Shown here piece after piece: positions 42,236 through 53,139 of a stretch of DNA of 64,000 nt. Under the pieces are notes generated by a model, which saw nothing but the letters and a program-made list of their open reading frames with translations, made no database searches and was not told where the DNA came from. A program made the position numbers and the translations under genes. Source of the DNA: Methylogaea oryzae (GTDB taxonomy: Bacteria; Pseudomonadota; Gammaproteobacteria; Methylococcales; Methylococcaceae); assembly GCF_019669985.1 (NCBI RefSeq), contig NZ_AP019782.1:426501-490500 (forward strand). Direction: 5' to 3'. Positions within the stretch are counted from its first letter, which is position 1. Every line of letters starts with the position of its first letter.

Positions 42236-43236
42236 AACCGTGCCTTGATCGCTTGCCCCAATTCCAGCACAGCCATGGCGTAGAGGGGGCTGTGGTTGTA
42301 ACGGGTGATGACGTAGAAGTTGTGCATTCCCAGCCAATAATCGTAGCCATCCGGTTGCTCCAGCGCCAACAGCTTGACGTTGGTATCCGGCGCCAAGCCG
42401 GCCGGAATTTTCACGCCGGCCGCTTGCAGCTGCGCCAGGTTCTGGTGCGGCTTCAGGTCGTTGTCGAGCAACTGCCGGGCGCCGTCGCCCTCCACGGTCA
42501 CGGGAACGGCCGACGTTTCGTCGCGGCGCCAGCCGTGTTCGGTGAAGTAGTTGGCGACGCTGGCGATGGCGTCGTTGGGATTGCGCCAGATATCGCGGCG
42601 GCTGTCGCCGTCGAAGTCCGTGGCGAAGTGGCGGAAACTGCTGGGCATGAATTGCGGCAATCCCATGGCGCCGGCATAGGAGCCTTTGGGGTCTTGCGGA
42701 TTGGCGGCTTCCTCCCGGCACAGCAGCAGGAACTCTTCCAGCTCTTTGCGGAAAAAATCGGCCCGCTTGGGATAATCGAACGCCAGGGTGGACAGGGCGT
42801 CGATGACGCGGAAGCCGCCGGTATTCTGGCCGTAGCCGGTTTCCACGCCGAGGATGCCGACGACGATTTCCGGCGGTACGCCGTAGCGGTCCTGGACCAT
42901 GGCTAAAACGTTGGCGTGTTCCCGCCAAAACGACAGGCCGTTCTGGATACGCGCCTCGGTGAGGAAAATTTTGCGGTAGGCGTGCCACGGCTTGGCCTCG
43001 GCCGGCTTGGCGATGCGTTCCAGGATGGAGGGCTGTATGGCCACCTGCTGGAACAGCCGTCGCAGCTGGCGCCGGGAAAAATGGTGCTTGTCCGCCATCT
43101 CGGCGATAAAGTTGCCGGCCGCCGAGCCTTTGCCCAAGGGCAGTGGGCGCGGGGCGGCCGTATCGTCGGCGCGGGCGGCGTTGGCGGAGAGCAGCAGGGC
43201 GGCCAAGGCCAGGCAGGGCAGGGACGGGGTTTTCAT
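42232..43236 (-). CDS. mltB: membrane-bound lytic murein transglycosylase B
   Basis: 334 aa. Signal peptide 1-23 ending NAARA without a lipobox Cys, so probably a soluble periplasmic form. The catalytic Glu lies in GILGVETGYGQNTGGFRVIDAL, followed by GAMGLPQFMPSSFRHFATDFDGD, the EF-hand-like calcium loop region. Overlaps rodA and rlpA by 4 bp at each end, so translation of the three is coupled. Confidence 0.94.
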   Translation of the reverse strand: MKTPSLPCLALAALLLSANAARADDTAAPRPLPLGKGSAAGNFIAEMADKHHFSRRQLRRLFQQVAIQPSILERIAKPAEAKPWHAYRKIFLTEARIQNGLSFWREHANVLAMVQDRYGVPPEIVVGILGVETGYGQNTGGFRVIDALSTLAFDYPKRADFFRKELEEFLLLCREEAANPQDPKGSYAGAMGLPQFMPSSFRHFATDFDGDSRRDIWRNPNDAIASVANYFTEHGWRRDETSAVPVTVEGDGARQLLDNDLKPHQNLAQLQAAGVKIPAGLAPDTNVKLLALEQPDGYDYWLGMHNFYVITRYNHSPLYAMAVLELGQAIKARL

Positions 43237-44393
43237 AGGCGATTCCCCGCCAGCAGTCGTTTGTCGTGGGTGTGGATGGACATCAGCATGCCGAAGCCGG
43301 CCAGCAGCGTCACCATGGACGTGCCGCCGTAGCTGATGAGCGGCAGGGGCACGCCCACCACCGGCAGCACGCCGATGACCATGCCGATGTTGACGAACAC
43401 GTAGACGAAAAAAGTCAGCGTCAAGCTGCCGCTCAACAACCGGCTGTAGGAGTTTTTCGCTTCCAGGACGATGTACAAGCAGCGGGCGATGATGAGCAAA
43501 TACACCAGCAGCAGGGTCAAGCAGCCGAACAGGCCGAACTCTTCCGCCAGCACGGCGAAAATGAAGTCGGTGGAGCTTTCCGGCAGGAAGTCCAGCCGCG
43601 CCTGGGTGCCGTTGAGCCAGCCTTTGCCGAAGATGCCGCCGGAACCGATGGCGATTTTCGACTGGATGATGTGGTAACCCTTGCCCAGCGGGTCGGCTTC
43701 CGGATCGAGGAAGGTGCGGATGCGGTCGCGCTGGTAGTCGTGGAGCTTGTACCAGATGGCCGGCAGCAAAGCCGCCATGAAAGCCCCGGCGCCGATGATG
43801 ATGCGCCAGGAGATTCCCGCGAAAAACACCACCGCCAGGCCGGCCGCTGCCACCAGCATGGCGGTGCCCAGGTCCGGTTGCTTGGCGATCATCAAGGTGG
43901 GCAGCAGGATCAGCAGGGACGCTACGCCTAATTGCTTCCAGCGAGGCGGCAGGGGGTGCTCGGCCAGATACCAGGCGACCATCATGGGGGTGGCCACCTT
44001 GGCGAACTCGGAGGGCTGGAAACGCAACACGCCCAGGTCCAGCCAGCGTTGCGCGCCTTTGCCGATTTCCCCCATGACCAACACCGCCAGCAGCAGCGTC
44101 ACCGAAGCGATGTAAAACGCCGGGCTATAGCGGTTCAGCAAGCGCGGCGGAATTTGCGCCACGGCCAGCATGGCGCCGCCGGCGATGGCCAGGCGCACCG
44201 TCTGGCGTACCAGCAGTTCGGTGCTTTGGCCGCCGGCGCTATAGAGAATGAGGTAGGCGATGCTGGCGAGGAACACCAATCCGGCCAACAGCAGGAAATC
44301 CAGGTGCAGGCGGCGCAACACCAGGGCGTTTTGCTGCCGGTTGAGGTTCAAGTGATCGTGTCGTCGATCGAATTTGATCGGGTCGAAGTTCAT
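43233..44393 (-). CDS. rodA: rod-shape peptidoglycan polymerase RodA
   Basis: SEDS-family glycosyltransferase that works with PBP2 in cell elongation. 386 aa, about ten membrane helices. Conserved motifs include GAQRWLDLGVLRFQPSEFAK, KQPDLGTAML and the C-terminal GVPLPLISYGGTSMV. It overlaps mrdA and mltB by 4 bp each. Confidence 0.96.
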   Translation of the reverse strand: MNFDPIKFDRRHDHLNLNRQQNALVLRRLHLDFLLLAGLVFLASIAYLILYSAGGQSTELLVRQTVRLAIAGGAMLAVAQIPPRLLNRYSPAFYIASVTLLLAVLVMGEIGKGAQRWLDLGVLRFQPSEFAKVATPMMVAWYLAEHPLPPRWKQLGVASLLILLPTLMIAKQPDLGTAMLVAAAGLAVVFFAGISWRIIIGAGAFMAALLPAIWYKLHDYQRDRIRTFLDPEADPLGKGYHIIQSKIAIGSGGIFGKGWLNGTQARLDFLPESSTDFIFAVLAEEFGLFGCLTLLLVYLLIIARCLYIVLEAKNSYSRLLSGSLTLTFFVYVFVNIGMVIGVLPVVGVPLPLISYGGTSMVTLLAGFGMLMSIHTHDKRLLAGNRL

Positions 44394-46240
44394 AAGATGC
44401 CGCTCAGGTATTGCTCGATCACTTGCCGGGCCATGGGGGCCGCCACCGAGCCGCCGTGGCCGCCGTGTTCCGCCAATACCACGATGACGATGCGCGGGTT
44501 GTCGGCCGGCGCGAAGGCGATGAACCAGGCGTGGTCTTTTAGCTTGTCCGCCACGTGCATGTCCTTGTATTCCTCGTCCTGGCGCACGGTGAACACCTGG
44601 GCCGTGCCGGTTTTGCCGGCGACTTGATAGGTCAGGCCCGGAGCGATGCCCTTGGCCGTGCCGTGGGGGCTGTGCACCACGTCAATCATGGCTTGGATGA
44701 CGGTATTCCAGCTGCTGTCGCGTACTTTGATGAATTCCGCGCCGTCGTTGGCGGCATTAGGATTCTCGTATTCCGCCCCGGCGGTGGAGGCCAGCTTGTC
44801 CACCAGGCGCGGCGTGACCCGCTTGCCTCGGTTGGCCAGTATGGACACGGCGCGCGCCAATTGGATCGGCGTCACCTGCACGTAGCCTTGGCCGATGCCG
44901 GCGATCAAGGTTTCGCCCGGATACCAGGCTTGGCGCCGGGTTTTGCGTTTCCATTCACGCGACGGGTACATGCCGGCGGTTTCGCCGGGCAAATCCACGC
45001 CGCTTTTCTGGCCGAAGCCGAATAGTCCCAGGAAATCGTGCATACGGTCTATCCCCAGGCGATGGGCCAGCTCGTAAAAGTATACGTCGCAGGATTGGGT
45101 GATGGCGTTGGGCATGTCCACCGAACCGTGTCCGCTTTTGCGCCAGTCGCGGTAGCGGTGCTCCTGGCCCGGCAATTGGTAAAAACCGGGGCAGGATACC
45201 CGCTCGGACGGCAGGACGCCGCCGATTTCCAGTCCCGCCAGGCCCATGAACGGCTTTACCGTGGAGCCGGGCGGATAGTGGCCCCGTATGGCCCTGTTGT
45301 AGAGCGGCCTGTCCTCGGCGTTCTGCAGGGTATTGTAACTGGCGTCGTCGATGCCGGTGACGAACAGGTTGGGGTCGAAGCCGGGCTTGCTGGCCAGCAC
45401 CAGCACCCGGCCGGTGGCCGGTTCCATCGCCACGATCGCGCCGTCGTATTTGTCCAGGGCCTGGTAGGCGGTTTGCTGCAGCTTGACGTCGAGGCTCAGC
45501 TGGAGGTTGTAGCCGCTCTCCGCGGGCACGGTGCCGACGGCGTTGATGGAGCGGCCTTGCACGTTGGTTTCCATTTCCTCGTAGCCGGTTTTGCCGTGCA
45601 GCTGTTCTTCGTAGGTCCTCTCGATGCCGGTTTTGCCGATGTAGTGGGTGCCCCGGTAGGCGGCTTGGTCCAGCGTCTGCAGTTCCTGCTCGTTGATGCG
45701 TCCGACGTAACCCACCACGTGGGAGGTGAAGTCGCCGTAGGGGTAGTTGCGCACCAGCCGCCCCTGAATGGACACGCCGGGGAACTTGTTCAGATTGACG
45801 GCGAAGCGCGCCATGTCCTCGTCGCTCAGATGCACCTTCAGCGGAATGCTTTCGAAGCCCTTGTGGCGCTGGCGCAGCGAGTGGAAGCGGCGGATGTCGT
45901 CGTCGCCCAGGTGCAGCAGCGCTTTCAGCTGCTCCAGGGTTTTGCTCAGCCCCGGCGTCCGCTCCGGGATGACTTCCAGGCTGTAAGTCGGCGCGTTGTT
46001 GGCCAGCACCTCGCCGTTGCGGTCCAGGATCAAGCCGCGGGTGGGCGGCAGCGGCGCGATCTTGATGTAGTTTTCCCGCGACAGGGTGGAATAGTGCTCG
46101 TGCCCCGCGACTTGCAAGTAGGCCAGGCGCGCGACCAGGCCGGCGCTGGCCAGCACCACCAGCACCAGGGCGGCGATGATCCGGTTGACGAACAACCGGG
46201 TTTCCAGGAAATGGTCGCGTATGGTTAGCGGGGCCGCCAC
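44390..46240 (-). CDS. mrdA: penicillin-binding protein 2 (elongasome transpeptidase)
   Basis: 616 aa from GTG 46240. One N-terminal membrane helix (about 17-38), a dimerisation/linker domain, and a class B transpeptidase domain with S-T-V-K in HYPPGSTVKPFMG, S-C-D in ITQSCDVYFYEL and KTG in VAGKTGTAQVF. It cross-links side-wall peptidoglycan together with RodA, encoded immediately downstream. The next gene upstream is mreD, 31 bp away. Confidence 0.96.
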   Translation of the reverse strand: MAAPLTIRDHFLETRLFVNRIIAALVLVVLASAGLVARLAYLQVAGHEHYSTLSRENYIKIAPLPPTRGLILDRNGEVLANNAPTYSLEVIPERTPGLSKTLEQLKALLHLGDDDIRRFHSLRQRHKGFESIPLKVHLSDEDMARFAVNLNKFPGVSIQGRLVRNYPYGDFTSHVVGYVGRINEQELQTLDQAAYRGTHYIGKTGIERTYEEQLHGKTGYEEMETNVQGRSINAVGTVPAESGYNLQLSLDVKLQQTAYQALDKYDGAIVAMEPATGRVLVLASKPGFDPNLFVTGIDDASYNTLQNAEDRPLYNRAIRGHYPPGSTVKPFMGLAGLEIGGVLPSERVSCPGFYQLPGQEHRYRDWRKSGHGSVDMPNAITQSCDVYFYELAHRLGIDRMHDFLGLFGFGQKSGVDLPGETAGMYPSREWKRKTRRQAWYPGETLIAGIGQGYVQVTPIQLARAVSILANRGKRVTPRLVDKLASTAGAEYENPNAANDGAEFIKVRDSSWNTVIQAMIDVVHSPHGTAKGIAPGLTYQVAGKTGTAQVFTVRQDEEYKDMHVADKLKDHAWFIAFAPADNPRIVIVVLAEHGGHGGSVAAPMARQVIEQYLSGIL

Positions 46241-46271
46241 GGCGAATCTCGATGTGTGTTCTTTATCACCG

Positions 46272-46760
46272 TTACAGCACTTGGAAAGCGCGGCGCAGGT
46301 AACGCAAGGACAAAAATACCAGGGGCCAGGCCGCCGCGCCGAATACCGACGAAAGCCAGTAGTCCCATTCGATGGGGCCGAGTCCTTTCACGTTGAGAAT
46401 CCAGTAGTTGAGCAACTGGGCGAACAGCAAGTAGCCCAAAACCGCCAGGGTTTGTTGCGTCACGGGATGCAGCCGCAGGCGCTGGTATATCTTCAGGCAC
46501 AGATAGGCCACCATGGTGTAAACCAAGGCTTGTTGGCCGAGAATCTTGCCGCCCAGGACGTCGCACAGCAACCCCAGACTCCAAGCCACGCCGATGCCTA
46601 CGCGGTCCGGCAGGGCGATGCACCAATAGATCAATGCCAGCAGTACCCAGTCGGGGTTGTAGGCGCCCCAGCCGTCCGGCCACGGGATGATGCGCAGCAC
46701 CATGGCTGCCAGAAAGGTCGCCAGGATGATGCCGCCGCGGCTAGGGGGCTGGGCTGGCAT
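46272..46760 (-). CDS. mreD: rod-shape-determining protein MreD
   Basis: 162 aa, five to six membrane helices, the usual size. Contains DWVLLALIYWCIALPDRVGIGVAWSLGLLCDVLGGKILGQ (read as two pieces) typical of MreD. The ATG at 46760 lies 20 bp inside the end of mreC, giving coupled translation. Confidence 0.93.
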   Translation of the reverse strand: MPAQPPSRGGIILATFLAAMVLRIIPWPDGWGAYNPDWVLLALIYWCIALPDRVGIGVAWSLGLLCDVLGGKILGQQALVYTMVAYLCLKIYQRLRLHPVTQQTLAVLGYLLFAQLLNYWILNVKGLGPIEWDYWLSSVFGAAAWPLVFLSLRYLRRAFQVL

Positions 46761-47622
46761 CGGCGGAAGGCGCGGCGGTGGCCGCGTCGGGCGCGGCGAC
46801 GGGATCGTTCTGCGCGGCGATCAGCAGTTCGCGGCTGCGGTCCAGGTTGGCCAGCGGCGTGGCGGTGATCATGGAAAACGGCCGGCCGGATTGCGGTTCG
46901 ACCTGGGTAACCGTCGCCACAGGGTAGCCGGGAGGAAACACGCCGCCCAAGCCGGAAGTCACCAGCAAATCGCCGGGTTGGATGTCGGCGTTGTTGGGCA
47001 AATAGGGCAGCACCAACTGGTCGATGCGGCCGCCGCCCACGGCGATGGTCAGCAGGCCGTTGCGGTTCACTTGCACCGGGATGGCGTGGTTGGGGTCGGT
47101 GATGAGGATAACCTCGGAAGTCAGCGGCGAGGTGCGCAGCACTTGCCCGGCTACGCCGTTGTCGTCCAAGGCGGTATGGCCCACCTTGACGCCGGCGCGG
47201 CTGCCTTTGTTGACGGTGACCACGTGCTGATAAGGGTCCAGCTGGATGGCCAGCAGTTCAGCCACCACCACCTGCTGTTCCAGCTTGTGGGCCGCATCCA
47301 GCAGGTTGCGCAGGCGGATGTTTTCTTTTTCCAGGGCGGCGTACTTGAGCTGCCGCGTCTTAAGAAACGATTCTTCCGCCGTCAGGCGCTGGTTTTCGCG
47401 CACCAGCTCGTTGTAACTGGACAGGGATTCGCTCAAGCGATCCGCCAGACGGATGGGGATATCCGTCACCAGTTGCAAAGGGTAAACCGCTAAAGCCAGC
47501 AGCGCGCGGACGTCGTCCAGCGCGCTGCGGTGATCGGCGGCCATGATGAGCATGGCGGCGATAACGCCCACCAGCGCGCGAAACCCTGTGGAAGGGCCCT
47601 TGGCGAATAAACGGCGTCCGAT
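46741..47622 (-). CDS. mreC: rod-shape-determining protein MreC, probable AUC start
   Basis: Periplasmic scaffold linking MreB to PBP2/RodA. The conserved MreC N-terminus (RRLFAKGPSTGFRALVGVIA) is present in frame but has no ATG, GTG or TTG; a stop lies seven codons before it. ATC at 47622 follows GGAGG (47631-47635) with an 8-nt spacer, so AUC initiation giving 293 aa is the best reading. The next usable codon, GTG 47571, would delete this motif and half of the membrane helix. The rest is standard: coiled coil (about 70-105) and the beta-rich core with LVTSGLGGVFPPGYPVATV. Confidence 0.85.
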   Translation of the reverse strand: MGRRLFAKGPSTGFRALVGVIAAMLIMAADHRSALDDVRALLALAVYPLQLVTDIPIRLADRLSESLSSYNELVRENQRLTAEESFLKTRQLKYAALEKENIRLRNLLDAAHKLEQQVVVAELLAIQLDPYQHVVTVNKGSRAGVKVGHTALDDNGVAGQVLRTSPLTSEVILITDPNHAIPVQVNRNGLLTIAVGGGRIDQLVLPYLPNNADIQPGDLLVTSGLGGVFPPGYPVATVTQVEPQSGRPFSMITATPLANLDRSRELLIAAQNDPVAAPDAATAAPSADASPAP

Positions 47623-47662
47623 GGCTGAAGCCTCCAGTCAGGCAGGGCGAGGAATGGCGGGC

Positions 47663-48715
<1,053 letters not shown>

Positions 48716-48786
48716 TCACTGAATTGAGGTGTGGTGAATCGGGCTAATTTAACTACCTGGCGCGGCTGCCAGCAAGATGATGGAGT

Positions 48787-48792
48787 ATTATA
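48787..48792 (-). promoter_or_regulatory. candidate -10 box for the mre operon
   Basis: TATAAT on the minus strand, 78 nt before the mreB ATG, in the 124-bp region shared with divergent gatC. No good -35 box at 16-18 bp, so the assignment is tentative. Confidence 0.35.
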
Positions 48793-48833
48793 TCAGCATC
48801 CAATATCTATTGACTGTTATGGAGTTGTGACTC

Positions 48834-49121
48834 ATGTCATTAACGGCTGACGAGGTGAATAAGATCGCCTGGCTGGCGCGCTTGGCCATCGACGTGGACA
48901 AAGTGGACGCCTACGCCCGCGATTTATCCGGCATCCTCGGTTTCGTGGAGCAGATGGACCAGGTGGACACCGCCGGCGTGGCTCCCATGGCCCATCCCCA
49001 GGATTTGTCCCAGCGGCTGCGGCCGGATGTGGTGAGCGAGACCGACCAGCGCGAGTTGTTCCAGGGCATCGCTCCCCGCGTGGAGGCGGGCCTCTATCTG
49101 GTTCCCAAAGTCATCGAATAA
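48834..49121 (+). CDS. gatC: Asp-tRNA(Asn)/Glu-tRNA(Gln) amidotransferase subunit C
   Basis: 95-aa subunit that stabilises GatA-GatB. The conserved N-terminus SLTADEVNKIAWLARLAID and the C-terminal RVEAGLYLVPKVIE are present. GGAG lies upstream. First gene of gatC-gatA-x-gatB; the complex makes Gln-tRNA(Gln) and/or Asn-tRNA(Asn) by transamidation. Confidence 0.96.
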   Translation: MSLTADEVNKIAWLARLAIDVDKVDAYARDLSGILGFVEQMDQVDTAGVAPMAHPQDLSQRLRPDVVSETDQRELFQGIAPRVEAGLYLVPKVIE

Positions 49122-49139
49122 AGCCCAGCGAATTCCATC

Positions 49140-50594
49140 ATGCACGATAAAACCCTCGCGGAACTGGCGGCCGGTCTTGCCGCCGGCGAATACAGCAGCC
49201 GGGAACTGACGCAAACCTTCCTGGCCCGCATCGAACGCCACAATCCCCAGCTTAACGCTTTCGTCACCGTCACGGCCGAGCAGGCCCTGGCCCAGGCCGA
49301 TGCGGCGGATCAACTCCGCACCCAAGGCAAAGCCGGCAAGCTGACCGGGGTGCCCATGGCGCACAAGGACATTTTCTGCACGAAGGGGGTGAAAACCGCC
49401 TGCGGCTCGAAAATGCTCGATAAATTCATTTCGCCCTACGACGCCACCGTCGTGACCAAGCTGAAAGACGCCGGCATGGTGAATTTGGGCAAGCTCAATA
49501 TGGACGAGTTCGCCATGGGCTCTTCCAACGAGACCAGCTTTTACGGCCCGGTCAAGAATCCCTGGGACACCGGCACGGTTCCCGGCGGCTCTTCCGGCGG
49601 CTCGGCGGCGGCGGTGGCCGCCCGTCTGACGCCGGCCGCCACCGGCACCGACACCGGCGGTTCCATCCGCCAGCCGGCGGCCTTCTGCGGCATCAGCGGC
49701 ATCAAGCCCACCTATGGCCTGGTGTCCCGCTACGGCATGATCGCTTTCGCTTCCAGCCTGGACCAGGGCGGCCCCATGGCGCGCACCGCAGAGGACTGCG
49801 CCCTGATGCTTTCCGCCATGACCGGCTTCGACCCGCGCGATTCCACCAGCCTGGATCGTCCGGTGGTGGATTACAGCGCCGGCCTCAACGGCGATCTCAA
49901 GGGCCTGCGCATCGGCCTGCCCAAGGAGTTTTTCGACGAAGGGCTGGACGGCGACGTGGCGAAGGTCATTCAGGCCTCCATCGAGGAGTTCCGTAAGCTG
50001 GGCGCCGAGGTCAAGGAAATCTCCCTGCCCAACATGAAGCTGTCGGTGCCGGTGTACTACGTGGTGGCTCCGGCGGAGTGCTCGTCCAACCTGGCGCGCA
50101 TGGACGGCGTGCGTTACGGCCACCGCTGCGACAATCCCAAGGACTTGCTGGACCTGTACACCCGTTCCCGCGGCGAAGGCTTCGGCGCCGAAGTGCAGCG
50201 CCGCATCCTCATCGGCACCTACGCCCTGTCGGCCGGCTACTACGACGCTTATTACCTGAAGGCCCAGCAGATTCGCCGCCTCATCAGCGACGACTTCAAG
50301 CGCGCCTACCAGGAGGTGGATGTGATCATGGGCCCGACCGCTCCCAGCGTGGCGTTCCGTTTCGGCGAGAAGAGCGGCGATCCGGTGTCCATGTATTTGT
50401 CCGACATCTACACCATCGCGGTGAACCTGGCGGGCCTGCCGGCCATGTCCATTCCGGCCGGCTTCAGCAACAACCTGCCGGTGGGGCTGCAGCTGATCGG
50501 CGATTATTTCGCCGAGGAGCGTTTGCTCAATGCCGCCCACCGCTACCAGCAGGCAACGGACTGGCACCGGCAGGCGCCGAAAGACTTCAATTGA
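49140..50594 (+). CDS. gatA: Asp-tRNA(Asn)/Glu-tRNA(Gln) amidotransferase subunit A
   Basis: 484-aa amidase that releases ammonia from glutamine. The amidase-signature triad is visible: Lys in [11 protein letters not shown], and the cis-Ser and nucleophilic Ser in [15 protein letters not shown] and [17 protein letters not shown]. Normal length; starts 18 bp after gatC. Confidence 0.97.
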   Translation: MHDKTLAELAAGLAAGEYSSRELTQTFLARIERHNPQLNAFVTVTAEQALAQADAADQLRTQGKAGKLTGVPMAHKDIFCTKGVKTACGSKMLDKFISPYDATVVTKLKDAGMVNLGKLNMDEFAMGSSNETSFYGPVKNPWDTGTVPGGSSGGSAAAVAARLTPAATGTDTGGSIRQPAAFCGISGIKPTYGLVSRYGMIAFASSLDQGGPMARTAEDCALMLSAMTGFDPRDSTSLDRPVVDYSAGLNGDLKGLRIGLPKEFFDEGLDGDVAKVIQASIEEFRKLGAEVKEISLPNMKLSVPVYYVVAPAECSSNLARMDGVRYGHRCDNPKDLLDLYTRSRGEGFGAEVQRRILIGTYALSAGYYDAYYLKAQQIRRLISDDFKRAYQEVDVIMGPTAPSVAFRFGEKSGDPVSMYLSDIYTIAVNLAGLPAMSIPAGFSNNLPVGLQLIGDYFAEERLLNAAHRYQQATDWHRQAPKDFN

Positions 50595-50638
50595 AGTCGC
50601 TGTAACGCGACGTTGCCCGCCAGCGAGGGGAGTATCCA

Positions 50639-50974
50639 ATGAGCGACTCGGTATTGCCTGTCCGTTTCAGCAACGAGGAATTGAGCCGGATCATCAACGA
50701 GGCGCTGCTGTATCAATGCGCTTGTCCGGCCCAGGTGGCGGAGTTGGCGGCCAAGTTGCGCCAGTTGCACGCTTACCAGCAGAGTTGCCGTGAGCAGAAT
50801 CCGCAGTTGCAGGATGCCCACGAGCGCATCGCAGCCGCCGTGGAGGAGGCCCACGTCATCATGGAAACCTGCCTGGAGGATGTGCTGGCCATCGAGCAAT
50901 GGGATCGCAATACCTTGATCATGCCCCAAGCCCTGCGCCAGAGGCGCGACGAACTGATCGACAATCAACCTTAG
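50639..50974 (+). CDS. small helical protein inserted between gatA and gatB
   Basis: 111 aa, GGGGAG upstream of the ATG. Mostly alpha-helical, with three cysteines in the N-terminal half (YQCACPAQVAELAAKLRQL and QQSCREQ) and one in METCLEDVL; no signal or membrane segment. It lies 44 bp after gatA and 18 bp before gatB on the same strand, so it is co-transcribed with the amidotransferase. No known Gat subunit resembles it. Cysteine pairing or metal binding is possible but unproven. Confidence 0.75.
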   Translation: MSDSVLPVRFSNEELSRIINEALLYQCACPAQVAELAAKLRQLHAYQQSCREQNPQLQDAHERIAAAVEEAHVIMETCLEDVLAIEQWDRNTLIMPQALRQRRDELIDNQP

Positions 50975-50992
50975 CACCGCGGATCGAATTGT

Positions 50993-52423
50993 ATGCAATG
51001 GGAAACCGTCATCGGGCTGGAAATCCACGCCCAACTCGCCACCAAGTCGAAAATCTTCTCCGGCGCGGCCACCGCCTACGGCGCCGAGCCCAACACCCAG
51101 GCCTGCGCCGTGGATTTGGGCCTGCCCGGCGTGTTGCCGGTGCTCAATGAGGAAGCCGTGCGCATGGCCGTCAAGTTCGGCCTGGCCATCGACGCCAAGA
51201 TCACGCCGCGCTCGGTGTTCGCCCGCAAGAACTATTTCTATCCGGACTTGCCCAAGGGCTACCAGATCAGCCAGTACGACCTGCCGGTGGTGGGCCAGGG
51301 GCATCTGAACATCGAAGTGGACGGCGAGGTGAAGACCATCGGCGTCACCCGCGCCCACCTGGAAGAAGACGCCGGCAAGTCCCTGCACGAGGACTTCCAC
51401 GGCTCTTCCGGCATCGACCTCAACCGCGCCGGCACCCCCTTGCTGGAAATCGTCTCCGAACCGGACATGCGTTCCGCTAAGGAAGCGGTGGCCTACATGA
51501 AAAAGCTGCACGAGCTGGTCAGATACCTGGAGATCTGCGACGGCAACATGCAGGAAGGCTCGTTCCGCTGCGACGCCAACGTGTCCGTGCGTCGCATGGG
51601 CGAGAGCAAGTTCGGCACCCGCTGCGAAATCAAGAACCTCAACTCTTTCCGCTTCGTGGAAAAAGCCATCAACTTCGAGGTGGAGCGCCAGATCGACATC
51701 ATCGAGGGCGGCGGCACCATCAAGCAGGAAACCCGGCTGTACGACTCGGCCAAGGACGAAACCCGCTCCATGCGCAGCAAGGAGGAAGCCAACGACTACC
51801 GTTACTTCCCCGATCCGGATCTGCTGCCCCTGGATATCTCCGAGGAATTCAAGGAAAAAGTGCGCGCCACCCTGCCGGAACTGCCGGACGCCAAGCGCGA
51901 ACGCTTCCAGCAGCAATATGGCCTGAATGCCTATGACGCCGGTGTGCTCACCGCCGGCCGCGACCTGGCCGACTATTACGAAGCGGTGGTGAAGGCCGCC
52001 GGCTGCGATCCGAAACTGTGCGCCAACTGGGTGATGGGCGAACTGTCCGCCCGCCTCAACGAAGGCAACCTGGAAATCGGCCAGAGCAAAGTGACCGCCG
52101 CCCAACTGGCCGGCATGCTGCAACGCATCAGCGACGACACCATTTCCGGCAAGATCGCCAAGGACGTGTTCGAGGCCCTGTGGTCGGAAGGCGGCACGGC
52201 GGACGAGATCATCGAAAAGAAGGGCCTGAAGCAGATCACCGACACCGGGGCGATAGAGGCCATCATCGACGGCATCATCGCCGCCAACCCGGAGCAGCTG
52301 GCCCAGTACAAGGCAGGCAAGGACAAGCTGTTCGGCTTCTTCGTCGGCCAGGCCATGAAAGCCACCCAGGGCAAGGCCAATCCGGCCCAGCTGAACGACC
52401 TGCTGAAGAAAAAACTCGGCTGA
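50993..52423 (+). CDS. gatB: Asp-tRNA(Asn)/Glu-tRNA(Gln) amidotransferase subunit B
   Basis: 476 aa. The kinase-like domain that activates the misacylated tRNA begins [22 protein letters not shown] and contains [16 protein letters not shown] and [18 protein letters not shown]. Helical and tail (YqeY-like) domains occupy about 300-476. Normal length. Confidence 0.97.
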   Translation: MQWETVIGLEIHAQLATKSKIFSGAATAYGAEPNTQACAVDLGLPGVLPVLNEEAVRMAVKFGLAIDAKITPRSVFARKNYFYPDLPKGYQISQYDLPVVGQGHLNIEVDGEVKTIGVTRAHLEEDAGKSLHEDFHGSSGIDLNRAGTPLLEIVSEPDMRSAKEAVAYMKKLHELVRYLEICDGNMQEGSFRCDANVSVRRMGESKFGTRCEIKNLNSFRFVEKAINFEVERQIDIIEGGGTIKQETRLYDSAKDETRSMRSKEEANDYRYFPDPDLLPLDISEEFKEKVRATLPELPDAKRERFQQQYGLNAYDAGVLTAGRDLADYYEAVVKAAGCDPKLCANWVMGELSARLNEGNLEIGQSKVTAAQLAGMLQRISDDTISGKIAKDVFEALWSEGGTADEIIEKKGLKQITDTGAIEAIIDGIIAANPEQLAQYKAGKDKLFGFFVGQAMKATQGKANPAQLNDLLKKKLG

Positions 52424-52439
52424 AGTCCGCGTGACGACG

Positions 52440-53096
52440 ATGTCGAAGGAACCCATCAGCATCGGGAGACGGGAAAAAGAGCTGTCGGTCTATTTGGAGC
52501 GGCAGCCCTATTTCGTCGAGCAGGACGGCATCCGGCTGAAAATCGCCAAAAACGTTTTCCCGTCGGATTTCGGCATCACCAGCTCGTTCGTCGGCGACTT
52601 CATGCTGAGGCAGCAACCGGTCGGCGTCGCCTTGGACATGGCCTGCGGCAGCGGTTATTTCGCTTTCCTGCTGAAAAAAATCGGCTGTTCCACCGTGTAC
52701 GGCGTGGATTTCAACCGGGACGCCGTGGCTTGCGCCAAGGAAAACCTGGGTTTGAATCCCGCCCTGGCTCCCATCGAATTCATCCACAGCGATTTATTCG
52801 CCGACGTTCCGCCGGTGAAGCTCGACGCCATCATGTTCAACTTCAACTATTACCCGTCCGACGGGACATACGGGTTGAACGCGGACGGCGGCAGGGAAAT
52901 CCTCGAGCGGTTTTTCCGCCAGGTTCCCGCTTATATCAACGACGGCGCGAGGATTTATATCCCTTACTCGCAATTCGTCGGCGAAGAGCACGACCCCAAG
53001 CGCATCGGCGCGGCCTTCGGCTTCGCTTGCTCGGTGGCGGCCAGCGTGGCGAACGAGGCCGGCGAGCATTACATCTACGAAATCACCAAGACGTAG
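52440..53096 (+). CDS. small SAM-dependent methyltransferase, target unknown
   Basis: 218 aa from ATG 52440 (GTG 52431 is an alternative). Rossmann methyltransferase: motif I VALDMACGSGYFAFLL, acidic motif II VYGVDFNRDAV, and motif IV as FNFNYYP where PrmA/PrmC-like MTS enzymes have NPPY. The N-terminal 55 residues resemble the substrate-side part of MTS-domain proteins. The altered motif IV argues against a standard Gln- or adenine-N6-methylase. It lies 16 bp after gatB on the same strand. Confidence 0.75.
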   Translation: MSKEPISIGRREKELSVYLERQPYFVEQDGIRLKIAKNVFPSDFGITSSFVGDFMLRQQPVGVALDMACGSGYFAFLLKKIGCSTVYGVDFNRDAVACAKENLGLNPALAPIEFIHSDLFADVPPVKLDAIMFNFNYYPSDGTYGLNADGGREILERFFRQVPAYINDGARIYIPYSQFVGEEHDPKRIGAAFGFACSVAASVANEAGEHYIYEITKT

Positions 53097-53139
53097 CCAG
53101 CGTCCCAGGCTTGCCTCCGGATCGGAGCGGCGACGGCCG

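Noticed and set aside
42236-42988. Upstream extension of the rlpA frame
   Set aside because: It overlaps mltB in another frame; the lipoprotein signal begins at ATG 42235.
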